Shown here one piece after another: positions 54,901 to 63,900 of a stretch of 64,000 nt of DNA (position 1 is its first letter; every line of letters begins with the position of its first letter). The stretch spans positions 23,681,546-23,745,545 of the forward strand of contig OY783199.1 of NCBI GenBank assembly GCA_963678675.1, read 5' to 3'. A program made the translations under genes and the position numbers. This stretch comes from Xiphydria camelus (taxonomy: Eukaryota; Arthropoda; Insecta; Hymenoptera; Xiphydriidae). The notes beneath the pieces were generated by a model. That model did not search any database. It saw nothing but the letters and a program-made list of their open reading frames with translations, and was not told the DNA's origin.

Positions 54901-57900
54901 TATTTGCATACGTTTATTATTTAAACAAATTATCGTTCCACTCTCTTTGGTAATATCATCATTGCTAACAGTTGGACCACCACCTTCCCAAAGGGCGAAA
55001 ATTTTCTTCGTTTCGTCATACCTCTTAACGTTCCCAGGGTATTTGCAAAAGTTTATTGTCTAAACAAATTGTTAAACAATTTATCGATTTACTATATGTG
55101 GTAATACTATCACTCTTAAAAGTTCAACTCTCTCTCTAGATGAACGCCGAAATTTTCTCGGTTTCGTCGTATCTCTCACCGTTTCTGAGATATTTAGATA
55201 AGTTTATTGTTTAAATAATTTATCGACTCGCGCCGTTTGATTAGTCTTCTGGTCCTCCGTGTCTTCAGATATCGCTACACTCATACCGATCGAGTTACTA
55301 GTGGAATATAATATAGGATCTTTCTGTTGTTCGGTGCACCGGTACAAACAAACTAATAAAGGGTGTCCCAAAATGTTTTCTTCTTTTCAATACGGTGTAA
55401 CTCGGTTAATAAAAAAGTTATTCGTGTGAAATAAATTTTATTTTACAACTAAAAACACGGAAAATTATTTATGGAAATAACATTAACAAGATGTCTTTCT
55501 TCGCGTTGCTGCACCTCCTCAAGACAGAATTGGAAATGTCCAATGACTCGTCGACAGAGGTCTGGAGTGATATTCTGAATTTCTGCACGGATTCTTTGCC
55601 TCAACTGATTCAAATTTCTTGGTGTCGTACTGTATACCCTTCATTTAAGATAACCCCATAGAAAAAAGAAATTTGAATCAGTTGAGGCAAAGAATCCGTG
55701 CAGAAATTCAGAACTCTGTCGACGAGTCATTGCACATTTCCAGTTCTGTCTTGAGGAGGTGCAACAGCGCGAAGGAAGACATCTTGATAATGTTATTTTC
55801 CATAAATAATTTTCCGTGTTTTTAGTTGTAAAATAAAATTTATTTCACACGAATAACTTTTTTATTAACCGAGATACACCGTATTGAAAAGAGGAAAACT
55901 TTTTGGGACACCCTTTACTTGAAATAATTAATATTTTTTACATATTACTACTTTATATTATACCGGGGACACCCGATATAATATAAAGTAGTAATATGTA
56001 ATATGATATAAATTTTAAATTAACGTGAAACTAATGAAAAAAGCACTGAAAAATAAGTTTTTATTGTTCTTGAAGTTGGCGCAATAATTTGAAAATTCTG
56101 AAAAAGTTCATGAATATTTCAAAGAGTATAAGGAGCATTCCATGCCAACTTTTAGTAGTAGAAACTTTTGGGTCTCCGATTTAGTTGTTGATTTTTTTTC
56201 AAGTATCTTTAATCAATATAAAAACTGGCCTAAATTTTCAGAGCGATTCCATAAGTCGTTCAGTTGTTATTAATGTTTACATTTCTCATTTTTTTCTTTT
56301 CATTGCGATTTACGGCTTAAATAACAAAATATTTTAAAAAATGACCCACATGAAAAATTTGTATTTTTGTGGATTTCGAAAAAAAATTATTTTTTATATT
56401 GCGATTTTTATTGAAAATTGAAACAAAAAGTGTATCTCAAAACCGACATTTTTAATTTTCATGATTTCTTATCCTAAATTTCTACATTTTTTACGGTAAT
56501 TTTGAGAACACTTAGAAAGTGGGGCCTCCCATAGAAATTTTTTAATGAATTTTTTAGTGATTTAATGTCAGAATTGACTTTATTTATGATAGCTTAAAAT
56601 GGATTTTTTGCCCTGCTAAAATGTAACTCCAATACATGATTTTATAAAATTGTACAAAATTTGTTATTAATATAACAGATCGAATTATTAAAAATGTAAT
56701 CCTATAAATATGGGCATTTTTTATGTATCTAAAAATGTCTGATGCATTAGTATGTTTATGGTTGTGTATTGCATTAGTATTCGGCCTCACACGTGGATAA
56801 CTCGGGTTCGATTCTCACTGACAGTCGAAACTTTTTCAAAAAATTTTACAGCAAATATCTGGTAAATTTAAAATTTTAATTATTTTTTTTAAATTCCATT
56901 TCACTTTTTGATTCACTTCACTATACAAGTTTTCTAAATTTAAATAGACAAAAAAAAATTAAATAGAAGAGTTTCAATTTCTAGACATTATTATTATCGT
57001 TTGGAAATAATTAAAATTAAAAATTCACCAGATATTAATTGCTGTAAAATTTTTTGAAAAAGTTTCGGCTGTCAGTGAGAATCGAACCCGAGGTATCCAC
57101 GTGTGAGACCAAATACTAATGCAATATACTACCTTAAACATACTAATGTGTCAGACATTTTTAGATACTTAAACGGCCCATATTTATAGGATTACATTTT
57201 TAATAATTCGATCTGTCATATTAATAACAAATTTTCTACAATTTTATAAAATCATGTAGGGGAACGAGCGGCATAACCGGGTAGTGAGGCAAAACCGGGT
57301 AGGGCATTTAATTTCATACCTGTGACCACGCTATCTATGAACCAATGCTACAAAATAGTCGTCACACTCCCGCTAGTTCACAGAATATTTGTATGGCGTA
57401 GGCATCGCAGCGTTCGTGAGTTATTGGACAGCACGTGTTTTAATAGGTACGTAATGTTATCTTTGATATTCTAAATACTTTCTACAATCCACTATGGACT
57501 CCTTTGATAGATGTTGTTTACTTATACCCTGAAACCCCTGTTTCTGTAGTGCATTTGTGTTGGAAAAGTTTTCCATTATAGGTTATAATTGAAAACGTGG
57601 GAGTCAATTTGTTGTAGATACACTTGGGGCAAAACCGGGTGGTGCGTAATCGGGTATTACCCGGTGATTCTAAGGGGTAACAAAGGCAAACAAAAAATAA
57701 AGATAACAAAAAAGTCTACAGAGGACACTAGTTCCGAGGAGGAAGATAAAAATACTGAAAGCGTTGAAAATAATACACTATGTTTTTATTGTGAGGAAAA
57801 CTACTCCATGTCAGCAAGAAATGATGGATGGGTTCAATGTATTTCGTGCGAGAACTGGGCCCATGAAGGTTGCACTGGTTGGCTGGATGAGGATTTGAAT

Positions 57901-60900
57901 AAGTTCCAATGCGACAGTTGCGTTAAAGCACTTTAATCAAACTTGTATAACTCAACCCGGGTTTGCCCCGGGGGTGGGGCAAAACCGTATTTAGCATTAC
58001 TTTTCGTTATGCACTTTTTTAGTCAATACAGATTTTTTTTCATAATTTGGTCGGTATATTCTGTAGATAATGTTTGTAGTATTTTGTTGCCAAAATACCG
58101 GTTATAAATTACAATTATTGAGTGTGTGAAATGTATTTTACATTAGCTACCCGGTTCTGCCCCCCGTTCCCTATTGGAATTACATTTTAGCAGGGCAAAA
58201 AAAATCCATTCTAAGCTAGCATAAACTGATATTTCAAATCACTAAAAAATTCATTAAAAATTTCTATGGGAGGCCCCACTTTCTAATTGTTCTTAAAATT
58301 ACCGTAAAAGATGTAGGGGAATGTCGTCAGGGTTGGCCATAGTTTTGACTTTTGCCCATAATTTCCATGTAAAAAAGAATTCTTATAATTACTGCGCATT
58401 CTTAGAAAGGTCCGGGAAAAAGAAAACTTTTCCGAGATATTACGAATTGATTGAATGAAAAATTAAAAAGTAATGGGTATTTTTGAAAATTAGAAATACT
58501 GTCAAGGTTTGCCAGTGCTGTCTAGGTTGGCCAGCCGCTGAAAGTCGACGAAATATAGGCGTTCAATTATTTTGAATCGCAGTTTTGACAAATGAAGTAG
58601 CTGGTCGTAATTTTCGCGCACCTCAAATGCACTTCTCTTTTGCATTCAATGCATGCAACGGAATTGTTACTATTCAAGCGATGAGGCATCGCTTCCAAAC
58701 AGATGAGGCAAAAGTCCTCGTCTTCATCCGAAGAGGGCTTTTTCAGCACTTTTTTGGGTGGACGACCTCGTTTTGCTGGTGTTTCTGTTGTAATAGCGTT
58801 GTTATTACCCTGAAAAAAAAATCACGGTGGCCAACCCTGACTACACAAATGGTCCAACCTTGACGACAAGCACCATGGCCACATCGCATCACACCACAGC
58901 CAAACGGGTTATCAAATTGAATTATCCCCTTGGTTTATTCCTAAAGGATAACCATATGACATACTTATTTGCTTACCTCGACGATTGCATGCTTTAGCTT
59001 CAAGTTCTGATACCGTATTCACTGATACTGGAAAACTTTTTTCGTCTTTCCCAAGCCACTGAGTGCACAACACGTTTTACTTTCACGCTTCAAACTCGGT
59101 GTTGCCACGAAAAGTTTGCTGTTACCAATAGAAGTTTTACCACGCTTGCAAATAGTTGAAACTAGTTTTATAAGCTGAAATACCGCAAATGGCCGACCTA
59201 GACAACAGGCCGACCCTGACGACATTTCCCTAGAAATTTAGGGTAACAAAATCATGAAAATTAAAAATGTCGGTTTTGAGATACACTTTTTGTTTCCATT
59301 TTCAATACAAAAGGCAATATAAAAAAATTAATTTTTTTTTTCGAAATCTTCACAAGAAAATACAAATGTTTCATATGGGTCATTTTTTCTATATATTGTT
59401 AATTTAAGCTGTAAATCGCGATGAAAAGGAAAAAAATGAGAAATATAAAAATTAATAACACAGCTGAACGACTTATGGAATCATTCTGAAAATTTAGGCC
59501 AGCTTTTATGTTGATTAAAGATACTTGAAAAAAAATCAACAACTAAATCGGAGACCCAAAAGTTTCTACTACTAAAAGTTGGCATGGAATGCCCCATAAA
59601 TTAAAGAATTTTCGGGAAATTGTTACTTTTGAAATATCGTTTATATAGAAAACACCGTATTAATATTATTCGAATTCTTTTAGGTCAGATATGACTTGAA
59701 ACTATTAAGAAACATTTTTTTCGAGAATTAAAAAAGCTTTTATAAATGATACATTTCTTTCGAGAATTAAAGAAGCTTTTTCCACAGATATATAGAATAA
59801 TCACTGGAAAAGCAATTATTCACTGAATAGGTCGTTCTTTTTTTAACCTAGTAGGACAATAATTGAGGCGGTAAAAGGCAAAGTGGTGTAAGTCACTTTT
59901 TTGCCATTTTAAGATAATGGCGAAAAACGTTATCTACATAATCAAATGTGTTAGCTAGAATAGTGGTGTAAGTTATAACTTCGCTCAAAAGTCCATAAAA
60001 TGGCAGCACAAATACGAACGGCAAATTACAAACGGCTACAAATGGCAACATTTCTATTAAATTTTTTTGTTTCTTGAAATGACTTACACCACTTTGCCTT
60101 TTACCGCCTCCATTGTTATGATCTCGATATGCGATATAATTCCTTCAAGGTGCAAATTTCAAACACTCTCTTCTGTAACATTTTAATTGTTATTATGAAA
60201 TAATAGGACACGGTAAAGTAGCGTAACTACGAGTGATGCTGGTTGTTGGTCTCAATAATTGTAGAGCTACAATTGCTACGGTTCATCTCAGTGAACCTGA
60301 TCAGACCATGTAAATAATAGCCCTGCATATTTATTTAATCGTATATAAATCCCCCGCATACCGATCGGAATTGTGCTCGAATCGCTTGCAGCGGTTCTCA
60401 TGGTACATCGACTTTCGCAGGACGAAGTGGATAAAGACGATAACAAGGACTCGTTCGATGGAGATTCGCAAGCGGCTAAACCAAGACCGAAGCCACCAGC
60501 TTCCTGGCCACCCCCGTTACCCACTCACCCGCCCGATCACACCATACCTCCTCTACCCACTCATCCACCATTTCCCGGTTTCCCGATCGTGACTCCATCG
60601 AAACCGCCGATAACCACTACGAAAAAACCGGTAGCCACTACGTGGCCCACGAAGAAGCCTGGCTGGTGGCCCGTTGCTGGTACCACCAACAAACCGACTT
60701 CGATGAAACCACCTTCAAATCCTCCCATAAATGCGGAGTGCGGAGCCAAGAATGGAAATCAAGATCAAGAACGCATCGTTGGTGGCCAGAGCGCGGACCC
60801 CGGCGAATGGCCTTGGATTGCCGCTCTCTTCAACTCCGGAAGGCAGTTCTGTGGCGGCTCTCTGATCGATGACATACACATCCTGTCGGCGGCTCACTGT

Positions 60901-63900
60901 GTAGCGCAGTAAGTTTCTCGTTATTCATGCTTATTTATGTAACTGCGAGATGCAACACGCACCATACTCTACACTCAAAACAAAAAGTTGACGTCGTATT
61001 GCGATATTTCTGTCTTTCATTGCGATGTCGTTTAGTGAACTAATTCAAGGTCAAACAGTATAACTGTAACAGCAACATTACACAGAGAAGAACCAAAATT
61101 ACGGTAAAACCCAGTGCAATTGTACTCTAAAACAATGAAAAAAGACGTAAGTTTAATGTTCCCATACAACCTTCATTATTAGTACACGATTATAACAATG
61201 TAACTTGGAAAGAATGCATTATTGCAATTTCATTGTACAACGACGTTGCAGTGTTGCAGGTATCTTGTGTTAGTGAGTTATTAAAATCGAAGGCGTTTCT
61301 CACTGACAAGATTTGAAATTGATTTGACAAGAATAGAAACTTCTACCTAGGCAGGAATGCGAGATAATTACTGAAATGTGGTTAGTTATTTGTTCGCGTG
61401 TAACTAACGTAGCGACAGATTTTTATTGACATTCTGAAAATATTGGGTTTTAAATTTTCCACGGAAATGCTAAATTTCAATGACTACGCTTATTACGTGT
61501 AATCAGGAATATGCACCTATTTTTTTTACATCAAAAATGGATTGAGCACATAAAAAAAGTTGGGACGTGTTTTTTTATTTTTGTTTCTGACGCGAAATTA
61601 AGCCGTAAGAAATTAATAAAGTTTGCGCTAAGCTCCGCCCACTTGAAACGGCCGGTCGAGCGGCACGCCGGGCCGTGACGTCACTATGCACTCTCGGATA
61701 TCGCATTCGTATTGACGGCGTCTGCAGAACCGTAAGCGTGTGTTATAGTTCTTCGTTTTGAGGACTGTTTAACTGTTTCGAGTACGAAGCTTGTGTTGTG
61801 CTGTGAAAATGGACAGTGGATTTGTACAAGGGAAATCTGACAATTTGCCGAAAATCGATGCTTTTTGTCAGTGTTCGCTTTTCTTAGATCAAACCCAAAT
61901 TTCATTGGAGCAGAAACGCGAAATATTAAAGCAATAAAAGGTAAGATTTAAAGATACGGTATGAATAAGTCAGATTGTATACGCATTGTGCGCATCGGTG
62001 GTGGCGCCGTCTTACTCGCCTGGTGAGCAAAAAGTGCTGTACTGGGTTACACGGCACGGGGGTGTACGACTATACATGTGGTCACATGTACACTTAGGTT
62101 TGCCTGTATAAGCACAAGCCGGAAGGTCTGATTGGTTGACAGTGTAACCCATTTGTGCCAATCTTGGCCACTACGCGGCGCTTTCGGCGCACTTTCGAGA
62201 TACGCAAGAGGCGTATACCTCAAAATAAAATAAATAGCAGTCTGCCTATATGTCATTTGTAAATATACACGGTGTCGCTTTTTCGATGTACCTACGGAGT
62301 TTTGGGAAAAACGTTATAGAAAAAATCCAGTTACACATCCTCGGGGCCGATTTTGAAAACAAATTTAATGCTGTCAAAATCTCACGGCTAACTAGATCCA
62401 GTATTGAGATACAGGGTGTTTTTCATGTTTTGCCATTTCCTTCATGGCCTTATATTTCGGTTATTTTTAAAGATAGCAGAACAGTATAACGGTGATTTTT
62501 CGTAGATCTTTATGTAGTTGTTTACAATAATATTTGTTTTTAATATATGATTGGTATTAGATATTTATAAGTGGTATTATTTCATTCAATAGATACTACT
62601 TAGTTGTTATAAGTAATTAAAATTTTTATAAGTACTCTGCTGTTTTTTAACTATATTGTTGGTAACTTTCTTTAAATTTACGTTATCTTAATGTAAATTT
62701 TTGGTAATATGCCATTAATAAAATATGTACAATATACAGTACAATACAGTTACAACATTGTGCAAATATAGGTATATAACTGTACCTATAACTTACATTA
62801 AAATGGTCCTCACAACAGTATACCGAGGTCTTTAGAGAAAGTGACGGGTTCTTTCTCTTATCCCTCTTCATTGCCGTACACCACTTCTTCCGAATATCCT
62901 GATTTTTTGGAACGGAAAAAAATATTTTGTCCGGTGTTGCCACAGATGTGTTTCTACATCTCGGCACTATACAATATTTATAAATCCTTCTTCCTTCCTT
63001 CTTCGACATTCTACTATCAAACTTCAAACAAAAATAATCACAAAAAATAAACAAACTTCCACTTCACTTGTACTCTTCCGATACGCAAGGCATTGAAAAA
63101 CAGACTAGAGAGAAGGTGCACTGGCGGGCCGGTTTCGTGCATAGTGACGTCACGAGCCAGCGCCTCCCACAACGGAGCGTTTTGAAATACGTCACTGGGA
63201 GGCGTGGCCGTGTTACTTTTAAAGTAATGTTTTTGGGGTAGGAGTTTTTCTTATCAACTTTTTACACTATTGGTACTGTGTTTTGAATAACTTTAACTAT
63301 TATGTCTGCTGTGTTTCATGCATATTAAAATTTCATGCATATTCCTGATTGCTTAGTGAGCATTCAATTGATCAACATGGAATATTGGGTCAATAGGAAC
63401 CGATTACTCTTTGAGCGATTATATCTGCGTAGGATGCTTCCGAGTTCAGTTGACGTTACAGAAAATCTCAAAACTGCAATATCGACGGAATAAGAAAAAC
63501 CTTAGAGCTGGGATAATAAACGATTGACTACCTGACTTGTGTAAATATAAATGACGAATAATATCTTCATTAAGACTTCGAAAATGTGAAATATTTATTT
63601 TCTGTCGATCTTCGAATACCTTCGCAGACCTTCGTACGGTTCTCAGAAAAATTACAAATATTTTATTTCCTGCATGAAAGGTCTAAACACAATGCATGAT
63701 AGATTTAAAGGTTTAGATATTAGAATAAATTGCAGTTTAGCGTAGTTCATTCTGATTTGGCTTAGAAAGTTGTAGATTTTTTTTCATCAAAGATTTTATT
63801 TCTTTTAGACGTTGAAAATCAAAAACTCCGAAGAAATTCACAAAGGACTTTTTTCGATCATTATAACTCGGTGTTATTTTGTTCATCTCGATTAGAAATC

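Larger units (their letters stand above)
56110..59610. mobile_element. Large palindromic element, right arm interrupted twice
   Basis: Left arm 56110-56870 pairs with a right arm split into 57045-57258, 58172-58315 and 59231-59610. Matched landmarks: CATGCCAACTTTTAGTAGTA / TACTACTAAAAGTTGGCATG, GGGGCCTCCCATAGAAATTT / AAATTTCTATGGGAGGCCCC and CACACGTGGATAACTCGGGT / ACCCGAGGTATCCACGTGTG. The two gaps in the right arm are exactly the TA-flanked elements 57259-58171 and 58316-59230. Confidence 0.88.
61625..63225. mobile_element. Two-gene THAP-type DNA element, deleted
   Basis: Inverted segments GCCGTGACGTCACTATGCAC (61674) and GTGCATAGTGACGTCACGAG (63138) lie near the ends, with weaker similarity further out (CTCCGCCCAC near 61636; GGGAGGCGTGG near 63200). 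The + strand near the left end and the - strand near the right end each begin a different gene, converging inward. The middle is lost. TTAA lies on both sides in places, but the target duplication is not settled. It is in the protease intron 60909-63940. Confidence 0.65.
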
